Shown here piece by piece: positions 17,252 to 24,996 of a stretch of 64,000 nt of DNA. Positions within the stretch are counted from its first letter, which is position 1. The number at the start of each line of letters is the position of its first letter. The DNA is from Vagococcus fluvialis. GTDB taxonomy: Bacteria; Bacillota; Bacilli; Lactobacillales; Vagococcaceae. The position numbers were made by a program, and so were the translations under genes. The notes under the pieces are model-generated. The model was not told where the DNA came from and did no database searches. It saw nothing but the letters and a program-made list of their open reading frames with translations. The DNA is taken from contig NZ_QPJV01000005.1 in the NCBI RefSeq assembly GCF_003337315.1, positions 62,001 to 126,000 on the forward strand, written 5' to 3'.

Positions 17252-18624
17252 TAGTTAATCTCCTTTGCTAAAGTTATTTTAACAATAACGCCACTTGACT
17301 CTTTATTATTTATCTCAAGAGTTCCTTGATGTAATTCAGCTACTTTTTTTACAATAGATAACCCTAAGCCAAGGTGATGATCATTTCTTGAGGCATCACT
17401 TGTAACGAAAGCTTCCGTTACACGAGTTAATAAATCTTCTGGAATTCCTGGGCCATTATCTTCAAAAATTAACTCATAGTCATCTTGATTATTTTTCCCA
17501 GTAATACTCATCTCTCCAAGGTTTTTCGAGGCATTTAAACTATTAGTCATTATGTTATAAGTCATTAGTTTAAATAGATTGTAATCTAGAGTTAGATTAC
17601 TTTCATCTAGATTGACTGACAATAAGGTTTCTGGTGAATTAACCTTCATAAATAAATGTAAATCTGAGGTGATTTCATTTGTTGAGATATCTCTTAATTC
17701 AAGCTCATAATTATTTAACTGTGTGAGTTTTAAAATATCTTTTGATAGATGTGACAAGCGTTCACTTTCACTATGAATATACTCTACTGATTCTAAATCT
17801 TCCTCACTTAACTCGCTCCATTTAAGCATTTGAGAATAACCACTAATTGAAGTTAATGGCGTTCTTATTTCGTGAGCAAGATTGGCTAAAAATAAATCTT
17901 GTGTGTCTTTGGCTTCTTGGATGTGGTCGATATCTTGATTAAATTTATCTGCCATAGCATTTAAACTATTACCTAAATCACCTAGCTCATCCTTTGTGGA
18001 CACACTTACTCTAGTATCTGTATCTCCTTTTGTAATTGCCTCTGTTGTTTTAATTAGCTGCTTAATTGGTTTTATTAGCATATTAGCTAATACTAAAGAC
18101 ACAATCGCACTGAGTAAAATAATGATTACAACCAGTAAATAGTAGCTAAAGGTTAGTTGAGTTGTACTTTGATTCAGCTCAACTAAGGGATCTACATAAA
18201 CTAAGACTAAGTCTGTATCGGCTAATTTTTCTGTTAAAACTAAGTACTTATTTTTATTTAATAGTTGCACATTACTAATTAAAACTTTTTCAGATTCTTT
18301 TGGTACTTTCAACTCAAAAGTATCAGCTTGATAATCTTTATTTGAACCATATAAGATTTCACCTTTTCGGTCTAAAAGCATAAAATCATCGGTTGTAGCT
18401 TGGTCAACAAAACTACCGATTTCCTCATAATCAAGCTCTTCATCTACTTTATTTAATCTAGCATTTATTAACAAATAAATAACATGTTCTCTTGAGAGAG
18501 CTGTTTTTTTTTCCTGACTCAGCGTGTTGTGATAAACCGAATATAAGAAAAATACACTAATGACACCAAATAATAAAATGATACTAAAGAAGATATATAA
18601 ATAAATTTTAAAGAAATACTTCAT
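17251..18624 (-). CDS. Sensor histidine kinase
   Basis: 457 residues: membrane helices at about 6-30 and 160-182 enclose a roughly 125-residue extracellular sensor. A HAMP domain (about 183-235) precedes the HisKA box LANLAHEIRTPLTS with phospho-acceptor His251. The ATPase domain shows MTYNIMTNSLNAS (N box), FEDNGPGIP (G1) and HHLGLGLSIVKKV (G2). It overlaps its response regulator gene by 4 bp. Genes around it (LCP, deacetylase) point to a cell-envelope signal; the signal itself is unknown. Confidence 0.93.
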   Translation of the reverse strand: MKYFFKIYLYIFFSIILLFGVISVFFLYSVYHNTLSQEKKTALSREHVIYLLINARLNKVDEELDYEEIGSFVDQATTDDFMLLDRKGEILYGSNKDYQADTFELKVPKESEKVLISNVQLLNKNKYLVLTEKLADTDLVLVYVDPLVELNQSTTQLTFSYYLLVVIIILLSAIVSLVLANMLIKPIKQLIKTTEAITKGDTDTRVSVSTKDELGDLGNSLNAMADKFNQDIDHIQEAKDTQDLFLANLAHEIRTPLTSISGYSQMLKWSELSEEDLESVEYIHSESERLSHLSKDILKLTQLNNYELELRDISTNEITSDLHLFMKVNSPETLLSVNLDESNLTLDYNLFKLMTYNIMTNSLNASKNLGEMSITGKNNQDDYELIFEDNGPGIPEDLLTRVTEAFVTSDASRNDHHLGLGLSIVKKVAELHQGTLEINNKESSGVIVKITLAKEIN

Positions 18625-19286
18625 TCTGATATCTCCAATAAATAACCTGTTCCATAAACTGTTTTCAGCTCTCCTGATTGAAATAACTTATTGCGAATTC
18701 GTTGAATATGTAAATCGAGAGTTCTACTTTCATCACTAAATTCTTTATCCCAAACAGCCTTATACAAATATTCTCTTGTTAAGATAATATTATTATTAAT
18801 GACTAACTCAAGTAATAAATCAAATTCTTTTGGTGTGAGCAATACTTTTTCACCTTGGTTCATTACTTGTTTATTGGTTGGATTAATTTCAAGAGTGCCA
18901 CGTTTTATCAGATTATCCTGAATTTGAGTTCCATAAACACGACGTTTAATCACTTCAATTCGTGCGATTAATTCTAAAATATCAAAAGGCTTAGTCATAT
19001 AATCATCTGCACCTAAATGAAGACCTTTTAACTTATCTTTTTGCTGATCCTTCGCTGTTAGAAAAATCATTGGAATATTATATTCTTTTAAATATTTGGA
19101 TAGTTCCCAACCATCAACTTTTGGAAGCATCACATCAACAATGGCAAATTCAATTTTTTCTGATTCAACAAGGCCGGCTGCCTCTTCTCCGTCAAAAGCA
19201 GAAATGGTGTCATAACCATATTTAGTTAGGCTTTTTTTGAGTAAATTATTAATACTTAAATCATCTTCCACGATAAGTATTTTCAT
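18621..19286 (-). CDS. OmpR/PhoB family response regulator
   Basis: 221 residues. The receiver domain has the acidic pair E7-D8-D9, phospho-acceptor Asp51 (FAIVDVMLP), Thr in FLTAKD and Lys in MTKPFD. The C-terminal winged helix has LTPKEFDLLLELV and SRTLDLHIQRIRNKL. It should bind direct repeats, and matching 11-bp-spaced GATACA repeats occur upstream of this operon and of the deacetylase gene. It overlaps its neighbours on both sides, so translation is coupled. Confidence 0.95.
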   Translation of the reverse strand: MKILIVEDDLSINNLLKKSLTKYGYDTISAFDGEEAAGLVESEKIEFAIVDVMLPKVDGWELSKYLKEYNIPMIFLTAKDQQKDKLKGLHLGADDYMTKPFDILELIARIEVIKRRVYGTQIQDNLIKRGTLEINPTNKQVMNQGEKVLLTPKEFDLLLELVINNNIILTREYLYKAVWDKEFSDESRTLDLHIQRIRNKLFQSGELKTVYGTGYLLEISE

Positions 19287-19887
19287 GAATAACCTCTCCC
19301 TTTAAGAAAATCTTTTTAAATAAATAATAGGTTCCAAAACAAATCATTAATACGAAATAAGTAGAAAAAATCGCTCGACTCCCACTTTCCGTCACTACTT
19401 GTCTCATCCCTTTTAACACATTAACCTGTTCAAAACTAATTTTAGTTAAGTTAAACCAACTTAGATAAGTAAATACTGATTGCACAAAAAGTGTGGCACT
19501 AGCTAAAATAAATAAATGAAAATGATTATATAGTTTATTTTGAGTGATAGACATCATTTTTTCAAAGTTTATTAATTGAATGATGGTCAATACAACTAAG
19601 AACGCTAAGGATAATCCTTCTCTTAAATTATACTGGCTAAAACTTATTTTTTCATATAAATCGATTAATAAAGAAAGATTAGTCTGTAATACTATAAACC
19701 AACCTAAAAAAACGCTACTCATTATTAAAAGAGAATGCTGCTTCTGATAATAACGAGTTAGCTCAAATGCTGTTATTAATAAGATGATTTGCTCTAGAAA
19801 TTGGGTTAAATCATTAGAGGCAAGTAAAAAGAAGTAAGCAATATGCCACAAAAGCCAAAATAACAATTTTATTGTTTTAATAGTCAT
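19261..19887 (-). CDS. Polytopic membrane protein, unknown function, in the envelope two-component operon
   Basis: A 208-residue protein with about six hydrophobic helices and no recognised domain. Its gene begins 3 bp after the LCP gene and overlaps the response regulator gene by 26 bp, so the three are translated from one message. Possible roles are an accessory sensor for the kinase or a partner of the LCP ligase; neither is shown by the sequence. Confidence 0.8.
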   Translation of the reverse strand: MTIKTIKLLFWLLWHIAYFFLLASNDLTQFLEQIILLITAFELTRYYQKQHSLLIMSSVFLGWFIVLQTNLSLLIDLYEKISFSQYNLREGLSLAFLVVLTIIQLINFEKMMSITQNKLYNHFHLFILASATLFVQSVFTYLSWFNLTKISFEQVNVLKGMRQVVTESGSRAIFSTYFVLMICFGTYYLFKKIFLKGEVIHENTYRGR

Positions 19888-19890
19888 ACG

Positions 19891-20796
19891 CTACTCCTTT
19901 GCTGCATTTTCTTCCATTAATGTATTAAGACGCATAATTTCAGTTTCCTGAACTAATTCATAAGAGATACCATCAATGTAAGAATTTTCTGTTTTTAATT
20001 GGTCCATCTGAATATCTGCTTTTAGTGTCGTAAAATCAACGGTTTTAACTAATTCTTCAACGGGAATATTAGTCTCTAAATTATCTCCTAACACATCAAT
20101 TAGCTTAGGTATTTTATAGATATTCTCCAATTTAAGTAAATGCTCACTAACTTGTTCGATTAATTCTTGTTGTCTTTTTTGACGCCCTAGGTTTCCTTCT
20201 GGATCATCATAGCGCATTCTAACCCAAGCTAAAGCTGCTTCAGGTTCTAGCTCTATTTCTCCTTCTTTAAAAACTTGGCCATCATAACTAAATTCAAAAG
20301 GATTATTTACTTTTATTTTCCCTACAACCTCTAAAACTGATTTGAACCCTTTCATATTAATCGTAATATAATAAGGTATTTCAATATTAAAAAGATTTTC
20401 AACAGTTTGAAGAGCCATCTCTTCTCCACCGTAACTATAAGCTGCATTTAATTTTTCTTCAGTTCCTTGCCCTACAATCTCTACTAACGTATCTCTTTCT
20501 AAGCCTAAAAGTAGATGTTCATTGGCTTTAAAGTTAAAGTTCCCTAAAAACATTGAATCAGAGCGTCCTTGCTCGTCTCTGCCTAAGTCGCCAGAGTCAA
20601 TACCTAATATAAGAACATTCATTTTTTGATTAAAGGGTTTTAAATTTTTTCTAGTTGTTGCTTTCGTTTCTGTCGAAAATTTTGGTTCTTGTATTTTTTC
20701 AACTGTTTGATTTATTTTATAGTAACCATAACCAAAAACAGAGATAGTTGTGACTGAAAAAACAAGTAACACACCTAAGAGTATCTTCTTAATCAT
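19891..20796 (-). CDS. LCP family cell wall polymer ligase (second copy)
   Basis: 301 residues with a short cytoplasmic end, one membrane helix (about 4-26) and an LCP domain: MNVLILGIDSGD, GRSDSMFLGNF, GLERDTLVEI, LNAAYSYGGEEMAL, NPFEFSYDG, PEAALAWVRMRYDDPEGNLGRQKRQQEL. It lacks the long charged head of the LCP protein encoded at 7806-8957, and the usual Pro-Arg-Asp is Glu-Arg-Asp. It heads the two-component operon, so its expression is probably set by that system. It likely attaches a glycopolymer to peptidoglycan under envelope stress (inference). Confidence 0.9.
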   Translation of the reverse strand: MIKKILLGVLLVFSVTTISVFGYGYYKINQTVEKIQEPKFSTETKATTRKNLKPFNQKMNVLILGIDSGDLGRDEQGRSDSMFLGNFNFKANEHLLLGLERDTLVEIVGQGTEEKLNAAYSYGGEEMALQTVENLFNIEIPYYITINMKGFKSVLEVVGKIKVNNPFEFSYDGQVFKEGEIELEPEAALAWVRMRYDDPEGNLGRQKRQQELIEQVSEHLLKLENIYKIPKLIDVLGDNLETNIPVEELVKTVDFTTLKADIQMDQLKTENSYIDGISYELVQETEIMRLNTLMEENAAKE

Positions 20797-20846
20797 AAGC
20801 CTTCCCCCGAAATAACAATAATTTTTTAATTAGTTTACCATTAAAA

Positions 20847-20863
20847 TGTATCTAAATTGTATC
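20847..20863 (-). promoter_or_regulatory. Direct-repeat site upstream of the LCP / two-component operon
   Basis: Minus strand GATACAATTTAGATACA: two GATACA units spaced 11 bp, 51 bases before the LCP start, with TAAACT nine bases after the second unit. It matches the site at 16538-16554 in unit sequence, spacing, orientation and distance to the start codon. Confidence 0.6.
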
Positions 20864-20867
20864 TATA

Positions 20868-20904
20868 GGAAAATAAAAAGATTTGGGCCTTCACCCAAAT
20901 CTTT
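20868..20904 (-). terminator. Terminator of the ribosomal protection gene
   Basis: AAAGATTTGGG (20877-20887) pairs with CCCAAATCTTT (20894-20904), followed on the minus strand by TTATTTTCC-type T-rich sequence. Confidence 0.8.
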
Positions 20905-20938
20905 CCTATAATTAACAATTAGAAATAAAAAAATCATT

Positions 20939-22798
20939 TTAATTTTCTTCTTTTATTAGAAGAGATTTCACTCTATCAACTTTTCCACGGTTGTATAGAG
21001 TGTTATCTGAAACTTCTTCATAAGACACAATTTTATTTTTAATATATGCTTGACCATTAAACAGTTCATTACTATTTTCTTCAAAAATCAAAAACAGTGA
21101 TTGAGGTAATTTCGCTATTAAGTTAAACTCGTTTCCTACCTCAGATACATTTAAAATATTTCCCTTTAATTTTCCTAGTTCACTTATTGCTTTACCTAAG
21201 TACTCAATATTAGCTGAGACACTTATCTCAACTACTGGTTCTACGATGACTGTTTTAGCTTTTAACAAACCTCTATATAGAGCATAAGGAGTTAACTTTC
21301 TAAATTCAGAAGGCGTACTGACTGGGCTAAAAAACTCAGCATCTGTTAGAGTCACTTTCACATTAGTTAACTCAAAATCATAAATACCTGTTTTAGTTGA
21401 TTCAAAAACACTTTCTCTAATAGCATTTTGAAATGATTGTTTCAAATAACCAGTTGTCACCAGACTATCAAATTGGATACCTGCTACATCACTTGGTTCA
21501 ACTTTTAACGTCATAGTTGCCCAGTAGGGATTTAAGTCTTCATCTACTTCAATTGTCCCCTCGCCTATTTCTTTTACTACTTCTTTATAAACAATTGTTG
21601 GTAAAGATAAACTAAGTGATTTAAAAGGATAGCGGCGACGTAAAGTTTCTTCAATGTATTCTCTTTGAACTCGTCCAAATATTTTCATTGAGATTTCTGA
21701 ATGTTCCTTATCAATAACAAAATCAAGTAAAGGATCCTCCTCTGCTAATTCTGTTAATAAATCTAATAAGGTCATGCGTTCTTCATCCTTAATTTTAAAT
21801 GTAATTTTTAAAGTTGGACTCGGCAATGTCAATTCATTCTTTAACGGCTCTCCTAAAAAATCCTGAATCTTTAAATCGTCAGCTTTTGGAAACATAAAAA
21901 TATCACCTGTTTGAACCGTGTCTCCTAAAACAAATTCGTTATCTTGTAAGATTAAAAATCGCGGCATTTTCCTTTCTTCTAGGTTATTTAACAAATAGCT
22001 TTGATTTTTGGATAAACTGCCTGATAACAATCTAAAGAAAGCTTGTTTTTGGCCATTTACAAAAGTGATTTTATATAAATAAGCTGATAACTTACCCTCA
22101 CCTTTATTCTCTAATTCAAAATTACTTAATACATTTAATAAGGTTTCAACACCCACACCTGTTACAGCTGACCCTAAAATAAGAGGGTAATATTTATTCC
22201 TGATTGTTAACTGATTTAGTTGCTCAACTAACTCCTCTTCAATAATGAGTTCCTCTGACATAAATTTATCAAATAATTCAGAACTACTTTCAATTAGAAT
22301 ATCTCGACTATTTTGACTAAAAGGAAACGTCACTTGAACTAATTGAGAACTTAATTTGTTCTCAATTTCTGATATCATATGTGCTGGTCTTGCTGTTTCT
22401 AAATCTATTTTATTTAAGAAAAAGATTGTTGGAATCTTTGCCTCCTGTAAGGTATCAAAGATTCTTCTTGTTTGAGTTGGTAACTCACCTAAACTTGAAA
22501 CAACTAGCACAGCAACATCTATCACATTTAATGACCTAACTACCTCACCGTAAAATTCAATATGACCAGGCATATCAATTAAGTTGATTTTCGTTTCATT
22601 CCACTCTAAAGAGACAGAAGAAGTTTTAATTGTAATACCTCGCTCTTTTTCCAATTCAAGCGTGTCAGTAATAGTATCTCCTTTTTTAATACTTCCTTGT
22701 TTATAATTAGAATGGGTTTTACTATATAAACTTTCTGTTAGAGATGTTTTTCCAGCATCAACATGAGCAACAATTCCTACATTAATAATTTTTTTCAT
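20939..22798 (-). CDS. Tet(M)-like ribosomal protection GTPase
   Basis: About 619 residues, near the 639 of Tet(M). It is an EF-G-like translation factor with G1 AHVDAGKT (11-18), switch residues RGITIKT, G3 DMPGH and G4 NKID; domains II-V follow, including RREYIEETLRRRYPF and the FFSPVSTPSEFRKLTPYAL segment near the C-terminus. Such proteins remove tetracycline from the ribosome. This is probably a chromosomal, diverged member whose drug range is unknown. I start it at ATG 22798 (MKKIINVGIVAHVD); an upstream TTG would begin inside the terminator hairpin. No clear Shine-Dalgarno sequence precedes the ATG. The gene is preceded by an attenuator with a leader peptide. Confidence 0.9.
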   Translation of the reverse strand: MKKIINVGIVAHVDAGKTSLTESLYSKTHSNYKQGSIKKGDTITDTLELEKERGITIKTSSVSLEWNETKINLIDMPGHIEFYGEVVRSLNVIDVAVLVVSSLGELPTQTRRIFDTLQEAKIPTIFFLNKIDLETARPAHMISEIENKLSSQLVQVTFPFSQNSRDILIESSSELFDKFMSEELIIEEELVEQLNQLTIRNKYYPLILGSAVTGVGVETLLNVLSNFELENKGEGKLSAYLYKITFVNGQKQAFFRLLSGSLSKNQSYLLNNLEERKMPRFLILQDNEFVLGDTVQTGDIFMFPKADDLKIQDFLGEPLKNELTLPSPTLKITFKIKDEERMTLLDLLTELAEEDPLLDFVIDKEHSEISMKIFGRVQREYIEETLRRRYPFKSLSLSLPTIVYKEVVKEIGEGTIEVDEDLNPYWATMTLKVEPSDVAGIQFDSLVTTGYLKQSFQNAIRESVFESTKTGIYDFELTNVKVTLTDAEFFSPVSTPSEFRKLTPYALYRGLLKAKTVIVEPVVEISVSANIEYLGKAISELGKLKGNILNVSEVGNEFNLIAKLPQSLFLIFEENSNELFNGQAYIKNKIVSYEEVSDNTLYNRGKVDRVKSLLIKEEN

Positions 22799-22800
22799 TA

Positions 22801-22976
22801 AAAAAAGACTTCTATGGATTTGTGTTCGCAAAAATACTCATCGCAAATACCATAGAAGTCTCTTGTTCACAACCTTCTAATTATAGTTCGAGAGTATTTC
22901 TTTTAGAGCACACCAAATAAGCCTTTGTTTTTTCAAGTCTTATTAAAATGTGCTATTTAGAAATACCTCGAAGCAT
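22801..22976 (-). promoter_or_regulatory. Ribosome-mediated transcription attenuator of the ribosomal protection gene
   Basis: The leader RNA can fold in two ways. A terminator has 12-base arms AGACTTCTATGG (22861-22850) and CCATAGAAGTCT (22818-22807) plus T6, ending two bases before the start codon. Upstream, the leader peptide codons (CGAGGTATTTC, 22970-22960) pair with GAAATAC-TCTCG (22900-22889). That second arm can instead pair with GAGTATTTTT (22840-22831) in the terminator loop. Stalling on the leader peptide would free it and prevent termination. The sequences are seen; the mechanism is inferred from known tet/erm-type attenuators. Confidence 0.7.
22953..22976 (-). CDS. Putative seven-residue leader peptide MLRGISK
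   Basis: ATG at 22976 followed by seven codons and TAG at 22953. A GTGA element lies seven bases ahead. The codons form one arm of the attenuator stem, so ribosome position on this peptide would decide folding. Too short to support by homology. Confidence 0.5.
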   Translation of the reverse strand: MLRGISK

Positions 22977-23032
22977 ATGAAGATCACTCACTTATTTTAT
23001 TTTCATTTAACATGAATTAATTTATTTATCTA

Positions 23033-23061
23033 ATTTTATTAAAAAAATTAACAAAAGTCAA
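23033..23061 (-). promoter_or_regulatory. Promoter of the leader peptide / ribosomal protection gene
   Basis: Minus strand TTGACT (23061-23056), 17-base spacer, TAAAAT (23038-23033). It lies just past the 3' end of tRNA-Arg and about 57 bases before the leader peptide. Confidence 0.65.
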
Positions 23062-23065
23062 TTTA

Positions 23066-23137
23066 CGTCCCCTGTAGGAATCGAACCTACATCTAGAGCT
23101 TAGGAGGCCCTTGTTCTATCCATTAAACTAAGGGGAC
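23066..23137 (-). tRNA. tRNA-Arg (anticodon CCT)
   Basis: A 72-nt cloverleaf: acceptor arms GTCCCCT / AGGGGAC, D loop with TTAATGG, anticodon stem AGGGC / GCTCT with loop CTCCTAA (anticodon CCT, reads AGG), and T arm TGTAGGTTCGATTCCTACA. The 3' CCA is not encoded. Confidence 0.95.
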
Positions 23138-23172
23138 ATATACCTTTATTATTTTACTCCTTTGAATAAAAA

Positions 23173-23201
23173 AAACAAGAGACTAAAATAATCTCTTGTT
23201 T
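23173..23201 (-). terminator. Second hairpin terminator between the PTS genes and tRNA-Arg
   Basis: AAACAAGAGA (23173-23182) pairs with TCTCTTGTTT (23192-23201); the minus strand continues with a run of T. Confidence 0.7.
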
Positions 23202-23238
23202 AATAGACAGTATAACAAGAGTAGCTTTTCAAAAATAA

Positions 23239-23276
23239 GAAAAAACCACAAAAATTTGAAAAGTAATTTTCGTGAT
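23239..23276 (-). terminator. Terminator of the PTS IIB-IIA operon
   Basis: ACCACAAAAATT (23245-23256) pairs with AATTTTCGTGAT (23265-23276), one mismatch and one G-T pair, followed on the minus strand by TTTTTC. Confidence 0.7.
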
Positions 23277-23321
23277 TTCCTTCTTATTTCTTAAAGCTAA
23301 AAGCTCTTGTGATAACCTTTT

Positions 23322-23639
23322 TTATTTTGCACTTAAGCGACGGTGTAATTCGATGATTTCAACCGCGATATCTTTAAAAGCAATAGATGTCATTAAGTGG
23401 TCTTGAGAGTGTACTGTTAATAAAGTAACTGTCATGTTGTCACCTTGAGCTTCTTTTGTTAAAAGACCTGTTTGTGATTGGTGAGCTAAAGTTAATGATT
23501 CACCAGCAGATACGATTTTTGCATCGGCTAATTCAAAATCTCCATCTTTAGCTGCTTGGATAGCTTCCATAGCGTCACTTTTTGCGTTACCTGAGTTCAT
23601 GATTAAGCCCATGATTGCTTCTAAATTTTGTTCATCCAT
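23322..23639 (-). CDS. PTS lactose/cellobiose family EIIA
   Basis: 105 residues, all-helical EIIA of the lactose/cellobiose family: NLEAIMGLIMNSGNAKSDAMEAIQAAKDGDFELADAKI and LTLAHQSQTGLLTKEAQGD, with active-site His in VTLLTVHSQDHLMTSI. It takes phosphate from HPr and passes it to EIIB. Its gene follows the EIIB gene in a short operon with its own sigma-54 promoter. The C-terminus carries the ELHRRL motif usual in this family. Confidence 0.93.
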   Translation of the reverse strand: MDEQNLEAIMGLIMNSGNAKSDAMEAIQAAKDGDFELADAKIVSAGESLTLAHQSQTGLLTKEAQGDNMTVTLLTVHSQDHLMTSIAFKDIAVEIIELHRRLSAK

Positions 23640-23681
23640 TTCGTATTACCCCTTGCCCTTTAAAAATAAAATTTTTGGTGA

Positions 23682-24002
23682 TTACTCACCCATTAATTTG
23701 ATTGCTGCATTTAAAACGTTCTCGCCGTTCATCATTCCGTAGTCAGCCATGTTGATAACTTCAAAAGGAATATCTTTTCCTTCTAATTTTTTCTCAAATT
23801 GAGATTTCATGAATCTGATTTGTGGTCCTAATAATAAAACGTCGATTTCACCTTTAGCGATATGAGAATCTGCTTCAGAAGCTGATACTGCAAAAATTTC
23901 TGCGTCCATACCTTTATCTGCAGCAGCTTTTTCCATTTTTGTCACTAATAAACTAGTACTCATTCCAGCTGAACATACTAACATGATTGTTTTTTTTGAC
24001 AT
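23682..24002 (-). CDS. PTS lactose/cellobiose family EIIB
   Basis: 106 residues from ATG 24002, preceded by AGGAGTG at good spacing. The phosphocysteine loop IMLVCSAGMSTSLLVTKM is at the N-terminus, and LLGPQIRFMKSQFE follows, as in cellobiose EIIB proteins. It phosphorylates the sugar as it enters through EIIC. It is separated from the EIIC gene by three small genes and a sigma-54 promoter. Confidence 0.93.
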   Translation of the reverse strand: MSKKTIMLVCSAGMSTSLLVTKMEKAAADKGMDAEIFAVSASEADSHIAKGEIDVLLLGPQIRFMKSQFEKKLEGKDIPFEVINMADYGMMNGENVLNAAIKLMGE

Positions 24003-24038
24003 ATTAATCACTCCTAATTTTATTTACACTTATATATA

Positions 24039-24055
24039 AGCAATTAACGTGCCAA
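24039..24055 (-). promoter_or_regulatory. Sigma-54 promoter of the EIIB-EIIA operon
   Basis: Minus strand TTGGCACGTTAATTGCT matches the -24 (TGGCAC) and -12 (TTGCT) elements with correct spacing, 37 bases before the EIIB start. Confidence 0.85.
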
Positions 24056-24117
24056 CTTTATTTTTGACACAATTGCGAGATATCAACCTTTATTGTTACC
24101 CACTAGCAAGTGCAAAA

Positions 24118-24143
24118 GTTACACACTTGCACTAGTGTGTAAC
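24118..24143 (-). promoter_or_regulatory. Upstream activator palindrome for the sigma-54 promoter (copy 1)
   Basis: GTTACACACT and AGTGTGTAAC arms with a six-base spacer, 63 bp upstream of the -24 element. The same arms recur at 26546-26570 before the other sigma-54 promoter. It lies directly after the DUF3284 stop and could also act as that gene's terminator. Confidence 0.7.
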
Positions 24144-24145
24144 TT

Positions 24146-24559
24146 TTAGTAAGATTCTTCCATTTGTTCTAACATTTTTATGAAACGTTTTTTCTTAATT
24201 TTACCTAAAACAAATTGGAAGAGGCTATCATTAAATTTTTGAAGTGTTCCGTGAGAAATCATTTTTTCTTCATACTCAACTAAACAACTCTGCTCACCAG
24301 TTTGCTTAATTTCATAGGAAGCGTTGAAGTTATTACGATTAGTTGATGTTGAATAAGCATATGCTGTATTTGGCACGAGTTTTTCGATGGTGACTCTGGC
24401 AAAATCTTTGCTACCAAATTGCTTTACATATTCCACTCCTTCTAAATCAGTCTCATTAATTCCTTCTCCAGTATTTTTTCTCACATCATAAAGAACAGAT
24501 TCTACTAATTTATTATAAAAATAAGTGGCCGGAATATTTAACTCTTTACTTATCTTCAT
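24146..24559 (-). CDS. DUF3284 domain protein of the PTS operon
   Basis: 137 residues resembling the DUF3284 family, small proteins found with lactose/cellobiose PTS genes in Firmicutes. The fold looks like a START/SRPBCC-type helix-grip (MKISKELNIPATYFYNKLVESVLYDVRKNTG..., ending in a long C-terminal helix GKIKKKRFIKMLEQMEESY). Function is not established. Its start overlaps the preceding small membrane-protein gene by 14 bp, so they are coupled. Confidence 0.82.
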   Translation of the reverse strand: MKISKELNIPATYFYNKLVESVLYDVRKNTGEGINETDLEGVEYVKQFGSKDFARVTIEKLVPNTAYAYSTSTNRNNFNASYEIKQTGEQSCLVEYEEKMISHGTLQKFNDSLFQFVLGKIKKKRFIKMLEQMEESY

Positions 24560-24728
24560 TGTTCACGCCTCTTTTCTTTTTTCCTTTTCTATATATGAAT
24601 CCCCCTGCAGCCATTAATGAAAATGCTGTGATCATACTTAGAAAGTCATAAGTACCTAGTCGCGCATTGGCACTTAGTACAAAAACAATTAAGCCGATAC
24701 TAACTAATAGTAGTCCATTCTTCTCCAT
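24546..24728 (-). CDS. Small membrane protein in the PTS operon, unknown
   Basis: 60 residues with two hydrophobic helices (about 5-22 and 28-46) and a very basic tail (YRKGKKKRG). Not recognised. It overlaps DUF3284 by 14 bp and follows the 73-residue gene in the same operon. Start ATG 24728 has GGAAGAGGCAT upstream. Confidence 0.65.
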   Translation of the reverse strand: MEKNGLLLVSIGLIVFVLSANARLGTYDFLSMITAFSLMAAGGFIYRKGKKKRGVNNEDK

Positions 24729-24760
24729 GATGCCTCTTCCCTTCTTACTTACTTACTTAT

Positions 24761-24982
24761 TTATTTGCCGATTGCTTGGAAGTATAACACTTTTCCCCAA
24801 GCTTCTTCTTTAATTGCTTCTTTTGCAATTTTTGCTGCCGCGTCAGCATCATCTGTACTTACGTTAAATAATAATTTAATTCCTTGTTTCTTTTCAAAGT
24901 TAAATGTCACACCATCAAGTTCCTTACCATCTAGTAATTCTTTGATAGCATCTTGTTGCATTGCTGAACTAATTTCAATCAT
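24761..24982 (-). CDS. Small cytoplasmic protein in the PTS operon, unknown
   Basis: 73 residues, mixed alpha/beta and slightly acidic (DGVTFNFEKKQGIKLLFNVSTDDADAAAKIAKEAIKEEAWGKVLYFQAIGK). I do not recognise a family. It starts 14 bp after the EIIC stop with AGAGG upstream, in the sigma-54-driven operon. Its codon use is like that of its neighbours, so it is probably real. Confidence 0.75.
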   Translation of the reverse strand: MIEISSAMQQDAIKELLDGKELDGVTFNFEKKQGIKLLFNVSTDDADAAAKIAKEAIKEEAWGKVLYFQAIGK

Positions 24983-24996
24983 TAATAAAACCTCTT

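Noticed and set aside
20939-22798. Recently acquired mobile tetracycline resistance gene
   Set aside because: No transposon, integrase or IS sequence flanks it, base composition is like its neighbours, and it is diverged from Tet(M) in the parts I can compare; a chromosomal relative is more likely.
22799-22831. Upstream TTG start for the ribosomal protection gene
   Set aside because: It would place the first 11 codons inside the terminator hairpin and U-tract, with no ribosome site; the family's own start matches ATG 22798.
24118-24143. Palindrome after DUF3284 as an ordinary terminator
   Set aside because: Identical arms recur at 26546-26570 without T run and at the same distance from a sigma-54 promoter, so activator binding explains both; a secondary terminator role at the first site stays possible.
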